A stretch of DNA of 38,538 nucleotides from assembly GCF_000235425.2 (NCBI RefSeq), contig NZ_KI912266.1, forward strand, positions 6,677,241 through 6,715,778, read 5' to 3'. Of the stretch, positions 26,091-34,011 are shown one piece after another (position 1 is the stretch's first letter; the number at the start of each line of letters is the position of its first letter). A model generated the notes under the pieces. The model searched no databases and was not told where the DNA came from. It worked only from the letters and a program-made list of their open reading frames with translations. The translations under genes were made by a program, and so were the position numbers. Source of the stretch: Pseudofrankia saprophytica (GTDB lineage Bacteria > Actinomycetota > Actinomycetes > Frankiales > Frankiaceae).

Positions 26091-27260
26091 ATGTTGTCCG
26101 GGCAACAATGCTCCTCGGCCACGAAAGCGAGCCTGCCGGTGGCAAAGGCACAGAGCACAAGGTCGACGACGCCCGGGTCTGGCCCCGAGGGGCGTGGCCG
26201 GCGGCGTTGGCTCGCGAGGGCGCGACCGCGGCCGGCCTTCGCCCTGGTCCTGGCGGCGGCGTTGGTCACCATCGGCATCGCCGGCTGTTCCGGCTCGAGC
26301 GAGTCGCCGGCACCCCCTTCGTCGACGGGCACCGCCGCGTCTGGCGCCGAGGGCTCGGCGGGCGGGCCGGCGCGGCCGCGCATGTTGGCGGCCGTCACCA
26401 CCGACGGCGCCCTGGTGCTGCTCGACCCGGAGACCGGCAAGCCGGCTCGCACGCTGCGCCCGAACGGCGTCGCCGGCGACGCGCTCGCGCTCACCGCCGA
26501 CGGCAAGACGGTGTACTACGAGGTCGGTACCGGCTGCGAGCACGAGATCTGGCGGATGGGCACGGACGGCGGCACCCCGGCGAAGATCACTTCGATGGGC
26601 AGCAGGCCGGCGCTGAGCCCGGACGGCACCCGGCTCGCGTACGCCTCGCAGTACTTCCTCTCCGACGGCTTCGACTGCGTCCCCGACGGCAACTCGGCCA
26701 CGCATTTCCAGGTCGTGGTCGTCGACCTGGCGACGGACAAGACCCAGCACTATCCGATGCCGCCCGAGCTGGTCTCGTCGGGACTGCCCGCTCCGGTCGG
26801 TCACCTGTCCTGGTCCCCGGACGGCACGCGCCTGGTCGTGTCGATCACCTCGGTCCAGGACAACGAGGGCTGGCGGCTGTCCGTCATGAATCCGTCCACC
26901 GACAAGAGCTATTTCCGCGAGGACGGATCGACCGACGTCCCGCTGCCCGGCGTCGACTCGAACGACTACTTCTACAGCGAGGGAATCTTCCTGCCGAACG
27001 GGCACCTGTTCGCGGTGCGGCAGTGCTGCGACGGGTATCCCCCGCACACGACGTCGGTGGACATGCTGGAGATCGACCCGGCGAGCGGCGCGCACATCCG
27101 CCAGGTCGCGATCGGCCTGACCGACCGCACGCACACCAGCCTGTCCGCTAGCGCCGACGGGCACTGGCTGCTCTACCTGTCCGGAACCGACCTCCAGATC
27201 TCCCAGGACGGAGCCCGACCGACGACCCTCGCCTCCGGCTTCCAGGCCGCCGCCTGGTAG
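26091..27260 (+). CDS. Smaller beta-propeller (TolB-like) lipoprotein
   Basis: An exported lipoprotein of about 389 residues. A basic run (GRGRRRWLARARPRP) and hydrophobic segment end in lipobox GIAGC. The mature part has propeller repeats: RPALSPDGTRLAYASQY, GHLSWSPDGTRLVVSIT, FLPNGHLFAVRQCC and SLSASADGHWLLYLSG. Its cysteines (GTGCEHE, DCVPDG, QCCDG) suggest disulfides. It shares fold, export mode and blade motifs with the large lipoprotein at 21748-23766 on the other side of the two-component system, though the two are not close copies. Start unclear: ATG 26091 is given; TTG 26076 and GTG 26139 are alternatives and none has a strong ribosome binding site. It lies 103 bases downstream of the response regulator in the same direction and may be co-transcribed or be its target. 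Confidence 0.78.
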   Translation: MLSGQQCSSATKASLPVAKAQSTRSTTPGSGPEGRGRRRWLARARPRPAFALVLAAALVTIGIAGCSGSSESPAPPSSTGTAASGAEGSAGGPARPRMLAAVTTDGALVLLDPETGKPARTLRPNGVAGDALALTADGKTVYYEVGTGCEHEIWRMGTDGGTPAKITSMGSRPALSPDGTRLAYASQYFLSDGFDCVPDGNSATHFQVVVVDLATDKTQHYPMPPELVSSGLPAPVGHLSWSPDGTRLVVSITSVQDNEGWRLSVMNPSTDKSYFREDGSTDVPLPGVDSNDYFYSEGIFLPNGHLFAVRQCCDGYPPHTTSVDMLEIDPASGAHIRQVAIGLTDRTHTSLSASADGHWLLYLSGTDLQISQDGARPTTLASGFQAAAW

Positions 27261-27273
27261 CCACTCATCGGCC

Positions 27274-27291
27274 GGCCGTCAGGGGACGGCC
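27274..27291. terminator. Bidirectional terminator between convergent genes
   Basis: GGCCGTC (27274-27280) and GACGGCC (27285-27291) form a 7-bp stem with a four-base loop in the 36-base gap between the lipoprotein stop and the convergent hydrolase stop. Confidence 0.5.
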
Positions 27292-27296
27292 AGCCG

Positions 27297-28319
27297 TCAG
27301 CCGCGACGGGTGCGGCCGCCGGCGACGTGGCTGACGAACTCGTCGAGGCGGCCCCACAGCGTCGCGCGGGTGGCGGCGAAGTTGTGCATGTGGGCCATGC
27401 GGCGCACGACGAGGACCGAGAGGTCGGTGGCGGCCCTGAAGCCGGCGATCTCCTCGGCGGGCGGGCGGCAGACGTCGCGCTCGCCGCTCGCCAGCAGGAT
27501 GGGGACGTCGATCAGCGCGGTCTGCTCCGCCAGGGCCCCCGGTGCCATCAGCGCCATGCTGAAACCCGGGTAGGAGGCCGTGCCCCATGGCGGGGGCGTG
27601 TGGCGGGCGGGTACCCCGGCGGCGACGTCGGCCGCGACGAGGGCCGCGCGCGCGGCGTGCTCGCCGCCATCCGGCGTCTCGGACCCGGCGGGCGCCGACG
27701 GCTGCTCCCAGTGGAAGATCCAGGCCCAGTCGGCGCCAGCCATCCGGGCAAGCGTGGCCTGCTCGGCGGTCGCGCCGTCCGGGACCCGCACGGTGAGGCC
27801 CGGCCGCAGCGGCAGAGTCGTGCCCGCCATGCTGCTGCCGAGCATCGCCACGCCGTCGAAGGTGCGGTGGTAGGCCTGCATGCCGGCGAGCGCGTGGCCG
27901 CCCAGCGACTGGCCGGCGCCGACGACGGCCACTGGCTGGAACGGCGCGACGCCCTCGGCCAGGGAGCCGGCCCGCATGCGGTCGAGGATCGTCACGACCG
28001 CGGCGTGGTTCGCCGCTGCGACCGTCGCCAGGGTCGTCACCTCGGCCGGCAGGATGGTGCTTTCGCCGACGCCGAGATGGTCGATCGCCACGACGACCGT
28101 CCCACGCGAGGCGTGGTGCTCGGCCTGGCTGAATCCCGGAGCCGGCAGGTCGAAGTAACGCCGGTTGTACCCGCCGCCCGGCATCAGGACGAGCACGGGC
28201 GGGCCGGCCGCCAGCGCCTCGCCCGCCGGCAGGTGGACGCTCGCCGCGATCCGCCAGTCCTCGCCGCCGTCCGCCGACGCGACGGCCACCTTCAGGTCCA
28301 TGCGCCGCGCGGGCGTCAT
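27297..28319 (-). CDS. Alpha/beta-hydrolase fold protein
   Basis: A 340-residue cytoplasmic hydrolase. VLVLMPGGGYNRRYFDLP (42-59) supplies the oxyanion region, DHLGVGES the strand after it, and VVGAGQSLGGHAL (133-145) the nucleophile elbow with S138. The acid is probably the Asp of LLASGERDV and the base the His of MAHMHNF near the C-terminus. Substrate is unknown; esterases and lactonases have this form. ATG at 28317-28319 with GAGGAGG about six bases upstream. It follows the luciferase-like oxidoreductase by 60 bases on the same strand, so the two probably form an operon in a catabolic or detoxifying role. Confidence 0.87.
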   Translation of the reverse strand: MTPARRMDLKVAVASADGGEDWRIAASVHLPAGEALAAGPPVLVLMPGGGYNRRYFDLPAPGFSQAEHHASRGTVVVAIDHLGVGESTILPAEVTTLATVAAANHAAVVTILDRMRAGSLAEGVAPFQPVAVVGAGQSLGGHALAGMQAYHRTFDGVAMLGSSMAGTTLPLRPGLTVRVPDGATAEQATLARMAGADWAWIFHWEQPSAPAGSETPDGGEHAARAALVAADVAAGVPARHTPPPWGTASYPGFSMALMAPGALAEQTALIDVPILLASGERDVCRPPAEEIAGFRAATDLSVLVVRRMAHMHNFAATRATLWGRLDEFVSHVAGGRTRRG

Positions 28320-28379
28320 CCCGTTCCTCCTCTGCTTCCGCTGCTTCTCGGACGTTCCTTCCGCCGCGGGAACATGTGC

Positions 28380-29411
28380 TCAGGCGTCGGCGGGAGCCGC
28401 GGCGGCGGCCCGCACGGCCGCGGCGAAGTCCGCGATCAGGTCGTCACCGGCCTGGTAGCCGGGGAAGTAGGCGCAGATACGGTCGCAGTCGCCATAGCGG
28501 GCGACGATCTCGGCCGCCACCTGGTCGGGAGTGCCGTACACCCCGAGCGTGCGCAGCATGTCGTCGTCGATCAGCTTCGTCATCGCCGCCCATTCACCGC
28601 GCTTGGACAGGGCGTTGAGTTCGGGTTGCAGGTCACCCCAGCCCTCGACGTCGAGAACGGGCCGGTAGGCGGGGGTCGAGCCGTAGAACGCGAGCAGGAA
28701 CGTCGCCGCCCGCGCCGCGGCCAGCTCCTGGTCGGTCCGGCCGACGGCGACGATGACCTCGGCCGTCACCTCGAGGTCGCCGCGGGCGCGGCCAGCCGCC
28801 ACGAGGCCGGCCTCGATGGCGGGCATCGTGCGGGTGCGCATGTGCCGGTCGCTGTTGAACGGCATGACGAGAATGCCGTCGGCGACCTCTGCGGCCATCT
28901 GGTTCATCCGCGGCCCGAGCGCGCCGACGAGCACCTTCGGCACGCCGTACGGGTTCGGGCCCGGGTTGAACGCCGGCGTCATCAGCGTGTGGGTGGTGTA
29001 CTCACCGCGGAAGTCCAGCCGGGTGCCGTGCTGCCAGCTGTCCAGGATCGCCTTGGTCGCTAGCACCCACTCGCGCATCTGGCCGACGGGCCGCCCCCAG
29101 CGGGCACCGAACCGCTTCTCGACGTGCGCCCGCACCTGCGAGCCGAGGCCGAGGCGGAACCGGCCCTTTGAGAGAAGCTGCAAATCGTAGGCGGCGTGCG
29201 CGAGGTGCATCGGGCTGCGCGGGAACGCGATCGCGACGTTCGTCATCAGGTCGAGCGAGCACACCGGCGCCGCCGCGACCAGTGGGAAGAACAGGTCGTG
29301 GGAGTTCTCGAAGGTGAAGACCCCGTCGACGCCGGCCTTCTCCAGCGCCCTGGCCCGCTCGGCGGCCTCCACGACCGAGTTCGCCAGCATCACGTCGATC
29401 TTTAACGGCAT
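28380..29411 (-). CDS. Luciferase-like (F420-type) oxidoreductase
   Basis: A 343-residue TIM-barrel enzyme of the bacterial luciferase superfamily, which in actinomycetes mostly uses F420 rather than FMN. Features: MPLKIDVMLANSVVEAAERARALEKAGVDGVFTFENSHD at the start (in pieces typical of the family), ALAFPRSPMHLAHAAYDLQ-like strand, SKGRFRLGLGSQVRAHVEKRFG, and GVPKVLVGALGPRM. The C-terminus has TPDQVAAEIVARYG, common in the TIGR03617-like F420 subgroup; that subgroup assignment is by eye. The ATG at 29409-29411 has GGAGGAG eleven bases upstream. Likely action is oxidation or reduction of a small organic substrate. It is followed by the hydrolase and preceded by a TetR gene on the same strand. 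Confidence 0.9.
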   Translation of the reverse strand: MPLKIDVMLANSVVEAAERARALEKAGVDGVFTFENSHDLFFPLVAAAPVCSLDLMTNVAIAFPRSPMHLAHAAYDLQLLSKGRFRLGLGSQVRAHVEKRFGARWGRPVGQMREWVLATKAILDSWQHGTRLDFRGEYTTHTLMTPAFNPGPNPYGVPKVLVGALGPRMNQMAAEVADGILVMPFNSDRHMRTRTMPAIEAGLVAAGRARGDLEVTAEVIVAVGRTDQELAAARAATFLLAFYGSTPAYRPVLDVEGWGDLQPELNALSKRGEWAAMTKLIDDDMLRTLGVYGTPDQVAAEIVARYGDCDRICAYFPGYQAGDDLIADFAAAVRAAAAAPADA

Positions 29412-29536
29412 ACGCGACAAGCTCCTCCGCCAACCCCACCGCCGGCCCTGGCAGTGGTCGTCACGGTGGCACCAGCTCCGCCGTGGCCGCAACAGGTAGC
29501 GGCACTCCCTGCCCGGCCGGCCTCGCGAAGCCCGCC

Positions 29537-29616
29537 GGCTCGAATCCGACCAGGTCGAAGCCGGTCCTGGTCGAAGCCGGTCCTCGTCGAAGCCGGTCCT
29601 CGTCGAGACCGGCCGG
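29537..29616. repeat. 16-bp tandem repeat between the oxidoreductase and tetR
   Basis: Period-16 units GGTCGAAGCCGGTCCT at 29553-29568 and 29569-29584, CGTCGAAGCCGGTCCT at 29585-29600, with decayed units before (29537-29552) and after (29601-29616). They lie in the 217-base gap upstream of the oxidoreductase and just beyond the tetR stop. GACCAGG and CCTGGTC arms within it can also pair. Confidence 0.75.
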
Positions 29617-29628
29617 GATTCGGCGCGG

Positions 29629-30288
29629 CTATTGCGCCGCTGGCCGCGCGACCGGCAGGTTGCGGGCGCCGGCGAGCAGCAGGGCGGCGCGTTCACGCAG
29701 CACGTCACACAGGTCGGCGGGGTCGGCCAGCGCCCAGTCCCGGATCGCGTCCATGACGAGCGAGGTCAGCATCAGTGCCAACGACCGCGCCGCGGGATGT
29801 CCGGGAAGCCCACCGGTCTCCTGGGCGTGGGCGAACACGGCCGCGAACGCCCGCTCGAAGCCGAACCGCGCCCCGTCCTCCGGCTGGTGACAGACGTCGC
29901 CCACGTTCTGCGCGGCGAGCATCCGACGCACCGCCACCCGCGGCACCTTCTCGACCCGCCGGCCGATGCCCGCCATCAGCTCGGCCAGGACCTCGTCGAC
30001 GGCGTGGTTCCCGGCGAGCTCGCGCCGCGCGTCCTCATAGGCGACCCGAGCGGTCAGCCAGCCGGTTTCCAGGAGGATGTCTTCCTTGCGCGCGAAATGA
30101 AAATAGAAGGTGGCCTTCGAGATACCGGCGCGGGCCGCGATCTCCTCGGCGGTCGTCTCGTCGATGCCGGTCTCGTACCCGCGCTGCGCCCACAGGTCGA
30201 GCGCGGCCTTGACGATGGCGCGCCGGGTGTCGCGTGACCGTTCCTGGACCAGCAACGACCGCTTCGGTCCCGGACGTTGTGCGGGCAC
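29629..30288 (-). CDS. TetR-family transcriptional regulator
   Basis: A 219-residue repressor type. The helix-turn-helix spans about 20-68 (RRAIVKAALDLWAQRGYE, TTAEEIAARAGISKATFYFHF). The C-terminal ligand-binding domain is all-helical and less conserved. The start is GTG at 30286-30288, decided by a near-perfect ribosome binding site GGAGGTGAT (30295-30303 on the plus strand as its complement) with a six-base spacer; the open frame further upstream has no such signal. It lies upstream of the oxidoreductase-hydrolase pair on the same strand and divergent from the dehydrogenase gene, so it could control either or both. I find no convincing operator palindrome in 30289-30554 beyond CCGGATCCGG at 30505. 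Confidence 0.92.
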   Translation of the reverse strand: MPAQRPGPKRSLLVQERSRDTRRAIVKAALDLWAQRGYETGIDETTAEEIAARAGISKATFYFHFARKEDILLETGWLTARVAYEDARRELAGNHAVDEVLAELMAGIGRRVEKVPRVAVRRMLAAQNVGDVCHQPEDGARFGFERAFAAVFAHAQETGGLPGHPAARSLALMLTSLVMDAIRDWALADPADLCDVLRERAALLLAGARNLPVARPAAQ

Positions 30289-30554
30289 GCCTTTATCACC
30301 TCCGAAAGGCCGAGCGTAGCCCAACCGACACCGCGCGAACATCCGTCCGCGACCGCGGAGCCCAGGTCCGGGCGGGGCGGTGAGGCCCGGGCGCAGGGGT
30401 GTCGGGGAGGGGTACCGCGCGGGAGGCGAGTCCGGACGAGGGCGCCCACGATGGCTCGCATTTCCCGACGTGGACGTCAATACTCCGATAGCACGCACCA
30501 TGGACCGGATCCGGCCCGCCCAGCTGCCCCACCTCGCGACGACGGGAGAAACGG

Positions 30555-31400
30555 ATGACGACTGTAGGAATCGCGACCGGAGCGGGCCGCGGCATGGGCC
30601 TGGCCTGCGCGCGGCGGCTCGCCGACTCGGTGGACGCGCTGGTGCTCGTCGACCGCGACGAGACCACCGTGACGGCGGCGGCGGCCGACCTCGCGGCGCA
30701 GGGCCGCCGGGCCGCCGTCGAGCCGTTCGTCGTCGACGTCACCGACGCCGAGGGCCTCGGCCGGCTCGCGGCTCGCGTCGGCGAGCTCGGCACGCTGCGG
30801 TCGGTCGCGCACGTGGCCGGCATCTCGCCGACGATGGCCGACTGGCGCCGGATCTTCACCGTCGACCTCGTCGGTACCGCCCTGCTGACCGAGGCACTGC
30901 GGCCGCTGTTCACGGCGGGCAGCGCCATGGTGTGCTTCGCGTCGCTGGCCGCGCACCTCGCCGGCCCCGGCCCGCACCCGACGATCGACCCGGTGCTGGA
31001 CGAGCCGCTCGACCCGCGCTTCCTCGACCGGGTCCACGAGGCCCTCGGCTCGTCGGTCGAGGACACCGGCGTCGCCTACACCTTCGCCAAGCGCGGCGTG
31101 CACCGGTTCGTCCAGCGGGAGGCGGTGCGGCTCGGCCCGCTGGGGACGCGCATCGTCTCCCTCTCCCCCGGCCTCATCGACACCCCGCAGGGCCGCCAGG
31201 AGGCGGCCGAGCACACCGCGATGGCCACCATGGTGAAGGCGACCCCGCTCGGCGCCCGGGAGGGGAACGCGGACGAGATCGCCGCCGTCGTCGCCTTCCT
31301 GCTCTCGGACGAGGCCAGCTTCGTCACCGGTATCGACGTCCTCGTCGACGGCGGGGTCCTCGCCGCCCTGCGCAGCCCCGGAGCCCCCACGCTCGGCTAG
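30555..31400 (+). CDS. Short-chain dehydrogenase/reductase
   Basis: A 281-residue NAD(P)-dependent oxidoreductase with Rossmann fold. The cofactor motif is GAGRGMG (9-15), HVAGIS replaces the usual NAG, and the catalytic residues are S130 (CFASLA), Y175 and K179 (YTFAKRG). SPGLIDTP after the active site and FVTGIDVLVDGG at the C-terminus are family standards. The loop between S130 and Y175 is longer than usual and may form the substrate lid. The ATG has GGGAG eight bases upstream. Substrate unknown; a role beside the oxidoreductase and hydrolase in a small degradative set under TetR is plausible. Confidence 0.92.
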   Translation: MTTVGIATGAGRGMGLACARRLADSVDALVLVDRDETTVTAAAADLAAQGRRAAVEPFVVDVTDAEGLGRLAARVGELGTLRSVAHVAGISPTMADWRRIFTVDLVGTALLTEALRPLFTAGSAMVCFASLAAHLAGPGPHPTIDPVLDEPLDPRFLDRVHEALGSSVEDTGVAYTFAKRGVHRFVQREAVRLGPLGTRIVSLSPGLIDTPQGRQEAAEHTAMATMVKATPLGAREGNADEIAAVVAFLLSDEASFVTGIDVLVDGGVLAALRSPGAPTLG

Positions 31401-31516
31401 CCATGGGCCGCCACCGGCGGGGGCTCGCGCGGCGGTCCTGACCACGCAGCGCAGGCCAGGGAACGCGGCGCGACGCGGGACGGTCGCGGTGGGCTCTGTT
31501 TCGGACGCGTTAAGCA

Positions 31517-31534
31517 CTGTCAGCTAGCTGTCAG
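31517..31534. repeat. CTGTCAG direct repeat around CTAG, upstream of glnX
   Basis: CTGTCAG-CTAG-CTGTCAG (31517-31534); the centre CAGCTAGCTG (31521-31530) is also a 10-bp palindrome. It lies 36 bases before the glnX start, a suitable place for a regulator of the sensor-kinase operon. No known protein is matched. Confidence 0.45.
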
Positions 31535-31562
31535 GTTTCGAGCCGGTCCGTCCGGGTCGCCC

Positions 31563-31568
31563 TAAGAT
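31563..31568 (+). promoter_or_regulatory. Candidate -10 box (TAAGAT) at the glnX start
   Basis: TAAGAT fits the actinobacterial TANNNT -10 pattern. Transcription would begin around 31575, that is at the in-frame GTG 31576, which suggests a leaderless messenger starting with that GTG rather than the ATG at 31570. The -35 region is not clear. Confidence 0.35.
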
Positions 31569-31569
31569 C

Positions 31570-32934
31570 ATGAATGTGACCCTCGCCACGGCACTGCCGC
31601 CGACGTCGGGCAGCGCCACCGACCGGGCGTCCGGCCCGGCGCGGGCGGCGGCCTGGCTGCGGGCGCGGGCCGGGACGACCCCCGGCCTGCTGCGCATCCT
31701 GTCGGTGGCACTGGGCGTGTCCATCGCCCTGTTGTGGGCGGCCGCCCTGGCCGCGGTCCTCGTCCGCGACGACGCGGTCCACGCGGTGAGCGCCGACGCC
31801 GCCCCGGCCTTCGCCGCCGCTCAGCGCCTGCACGCCGACCTGTCGGAGGCGGACGCCACGATCGTCAGCGCCTTCCTCGCGGGCCCGGTCGAGCCACCCG
31901 AGCAGCGCAAGGCCTACGACGACAGCATCGCGGCGGCCGAGGGCGAGTTGCGCACGCTCGCCAGGGCTGGCGACGGTTCGCCCGCGGCGCGCGGCGCGCT
32001 GGACACCCTGCACCAGAAGATCCCGGCCTACACGGAGCTGGTCGGCCAGGCCCGTGCCAACAACCGGCAGGAATACGTCGTCGGTGGCGCCTACCTGCGG
32101 CAGGCGTCCCTGCTCATGCAGGGGACGATCCTGCCCGCCGCGGACAGTCTCGCCGTAAGCAGTGCCGAGCAGGTCGACGACGGGTACCGGCGGGCGACGT
32201 CCTCGGTCCATGTCGCGCTGGTCTCGGCGGCGGGCGTCATTAGCCTGGTCGCGCTGGCCGGCGTGCAGCTCTGGCTCTTCCGGCGAACCCACCGGCTGCT
32301 GAACGTCCCGCTGCTCGTCGCGACCGGGCTCGTCATGGTGGTCTTCGCCGTCACGCTGAGCGCCTTCTCGGCCGAGCGAGCCCGGCTGCTCGACGGCCGC
32401 GACGACGGCTTCGTCCCGATGTCCGAGATCGCCCAGGCCAGGGTGCTCGGGCTGCGGGCCTGGGGCGACGAGGGACTGTCGCTGATCGCGCGCGGCGACG
32501 GCGCGGCCCTCGACGCGGACGCGGACGCCGCCATCGCGCGGCTCGGCTACACCCCGGACGGCCGGCCGACGGGCTCGGGAATCCTCCCGACGATCACGGC
32601 CTACCTTCACGGCGAAGGCTTCCGCGAGGGCGACCTCGACGCGCTGTGGCGGGACTACCAGTCCACCAGCATCGAGGTACGCAGGCAGGTGACGAGCGCG
32701 GGCGGCTTCGACAAGGCGCTGGAGCTCGCGCAGGGCGACGGCGCGGAGGCCTTCGGGCGGTTCGACCAGGCGGCGGACCAGGCGCTGACCGCGAGCCAGC
32801 AGCGCTTCGGCGAGCGGCTCTCGGCCGCGGGCGACCGGCTCGGCGGCCTCGCGGCCGTCGTCATCGTGCTCTCGGCGCTGGCGATCGCGCTGGCGCTGGC
32901 CGGGATCCAGGCACGGATCAACGAGTACCGGTGA
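31570..32934 (+). CDS. GlnX-like four-helix membrane sensor protein
   Basis: A 454-residue membrane protein. Four hydrophobic helices lie at about 41-64, 214-236, 246-267 and 425-447. They bracket two extracytoplasmic helical domains of about 150 residues each (65-213 and 268-424), rich in Ala, Asp and Glu like four-helix sensor bundles. The C-terminal cytoplasmic tail is only about seven residues (RINEYR end). This layout and the position before a GlnH-like and a PknG-like gene match mycobacterial GlnX (Rv0412c-type), which with GlnH relays extracellular aspartate or glutamate to PknG. It carries no kinase, HAMP or guanylate-type output domain of its own. ATG 31570 is used; a leaderless GTG at 31576 is possible. 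An 11-base gap leads to glnH. Confidence 0.82.
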   Translation: MNVTLATALPPTSGSATDRASGPARAAAWLRARAGTTPGLLRILSVALGVSIALLWAAALAAVLVRDDAVHAVSADAAPAFAAAQRLHADLSEADATIVSAFLAGPVEPPEQRKAYDDSIAAAEGELRTLARAGDGSPAARGALDTLHQKIPAYTELVGQARANNRQEYVVGGAYLRQASLLMQGTILPAADSLAVSSAEQVDDGYRRATSSVHVALVSAAGVISLVALAGVQLWLFRRTHRLLNVPLLVATGLVMVVFAVTLSAFSAERARLLDGRDDGFVPMSEIAQARVLGLRAWGDEGLSLIARGDGAALDADADAAIARLGYTPDGRPTGSGILPTITAYLHGEGFREGDLDALWRDYQSTSIEVRRQVTSAGGFDKALELAQGDGAEAFGRFDQAADQALTASQQRFGERLSAAGDRLGGLAAVVIVLSALAIALALAGIQARINEYR

Positions 32935-32945
32935 GGGGGCTACCG

Positions 32946-34004
32946 ATGACGCGCGGCCATCAGCTCCCACCCGCCCGTCGCGCGTGGCCCGCCGGCAGGC
33001 GCACGAGCCTCGGCTTCGCCCTGGCCTCGGCGCTGGTCGCGATGCTGGTCGCGGCCTGCGGCACGGTCGCGAGCCCGCTGCCCGACGCCGGCCGGCCGCT
33101 GCCGCTGGCCACCGCGCCCGGCGACGACCCGGCCTCGGCCGGGCCCACCCCGGACTGCGGCAACCCCGAGGTCAGCCTGCGCCCACCCGCGGTCCTGCCC
33201 GGGCCGGGCACGATCCCCGCCGGCGGCCACCTGGCGAAGATCGTCCAGAACGGCTACCTCACCGCGGGAGTGCTGTCCGGCGCGCCTCCGTTCGGCTCGA
33301 TCAACCCGAAGACCGGGAAGTTCGAGGGATTCGACGTCGACATCGCCAGGGAGATCGCGAAGGCGATCTTCGGCCCCAACGGAGACGACCCCGCGCACCT
33401 GAGGTTCCGGGCCATCACCACCGCGGAGCGCATCCCGGTGATCCGTGACCACGAGGTGGACATCGTCGTCGCCACGATGACGACGAACTGCGCGCGGCGC
33501 ACCCTGGTCGACTTCTCCGTGCCCTACTACCGGGCGGTCGCGAGGGTGCTCGTCCTGCGGGACTCGGACTACCAGGGGATCGACGACCTGGGCGGCAAGC
33601 GGGTGTGCGCGCCGGCGAACACCACCTCGTTGCAGCACATCGCGGACGCCCCGTCGCACCCGATCCCGGTCGGGCTGCCGAACGACTCCGACTGCCTGCT
33701 CGCGCTGCAGAACGGCGACGTGGCGGGCATCCTCACCGACGACACGATCCTCATCGGGATGGCCCAGCAGGATCCGCAGACGCGGCTGACCGGCGACGTC
33801 GTCCTCGACGGCAAGGTGGTCGAGGAGCCGGACGCGGTCGCGGTCAGCCTGGACCATCCCGACCTGACACGGTTCGTCAACGGCGTGCTCGCGCGCATCG
33901 CCGCGAACGGCCGCTGGAACCAGATCGCCGACACCTGGCTCGGCTCGCTCGATCCTCCGCTGCTCCCGGCCCCGACGCAGCCGACGCCGCTCTACCGGGA
34001 CTGA
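32946..34004 (+). CDS. glnH: GlnH-like extracellular solute-binding lipoprotein (amino acid type)
   Basis: A 352-residue lipoprotein with a type II periplasmic-binding fold. The signal peptide ends in lipobox LVAAC (C38). The binding domain starts around residue 100 (LTAGVLSGAPPFGSINPKTGKFEGFDVDIAREIAKAI, in pieces typical of polar amino acid binders), continues with RIPVIRDHEVDIVVATMTTNCARR and VDFSVPYYRAVARVLV, and ends in RFVNGVLARIAANGRWNQIADTWLG. In mycobacteria the orthologue binds aspartate or glutamate and signals through GlnX rather than feeding an importer; no ABC permease is adjacent here either. Ligand is not readable from sequence. ATG 32946 has GAGGGG eight bases upstream. Seven bases separate its stop from the next start. 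Confidence 0.88.
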   Translation: MTRGHQLPPARRAWPAGRRTSLGFALASALVAMLVAACGTVASPLPDAGRPLPLATAPGDDPASAGPTPDCGNPEVSLRPPAVLPGPGTIPAGGHLAKIVQNGYLTAGVLSGAPPFGSINPKTGKFEGFDVDIAREIAKAIFGPNGDDPAHLRFRAITTAERIPVIRDHEVDIVVATMTTNCARRTLVDFSVPYYRAVARVLVLRDSDYQGIDDLGGKRVCAPANTTSLQHIADAPSHPIPVGLPNDSDCLLALQNGDVAGILTDDTILIGMAQQDPQTRLTGDVVLDGKVVEEPDAVAVSLDHPDLTRFVNGVLARIAANGRWNQIADTWLGSLDPPLLPAPTQPTPLYRD

Positions 34005-34011
34005 GGGCGTG

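Noticed and set aside
26091-26105. A near-palindrome around TTGTCCGGGCAACAA
   Set aside because: Only short arms match, and it lies within the likely coding region of the second propeller lipoprotein.
29530-29550. A GCTCGAATCC stretch resembling a tRNA T-loop
   Set aside because: The flanking bases do not form the T-arm, and no acceptor, D or anticodon stem can be built. It is part of the 16-bp tandem repeat.
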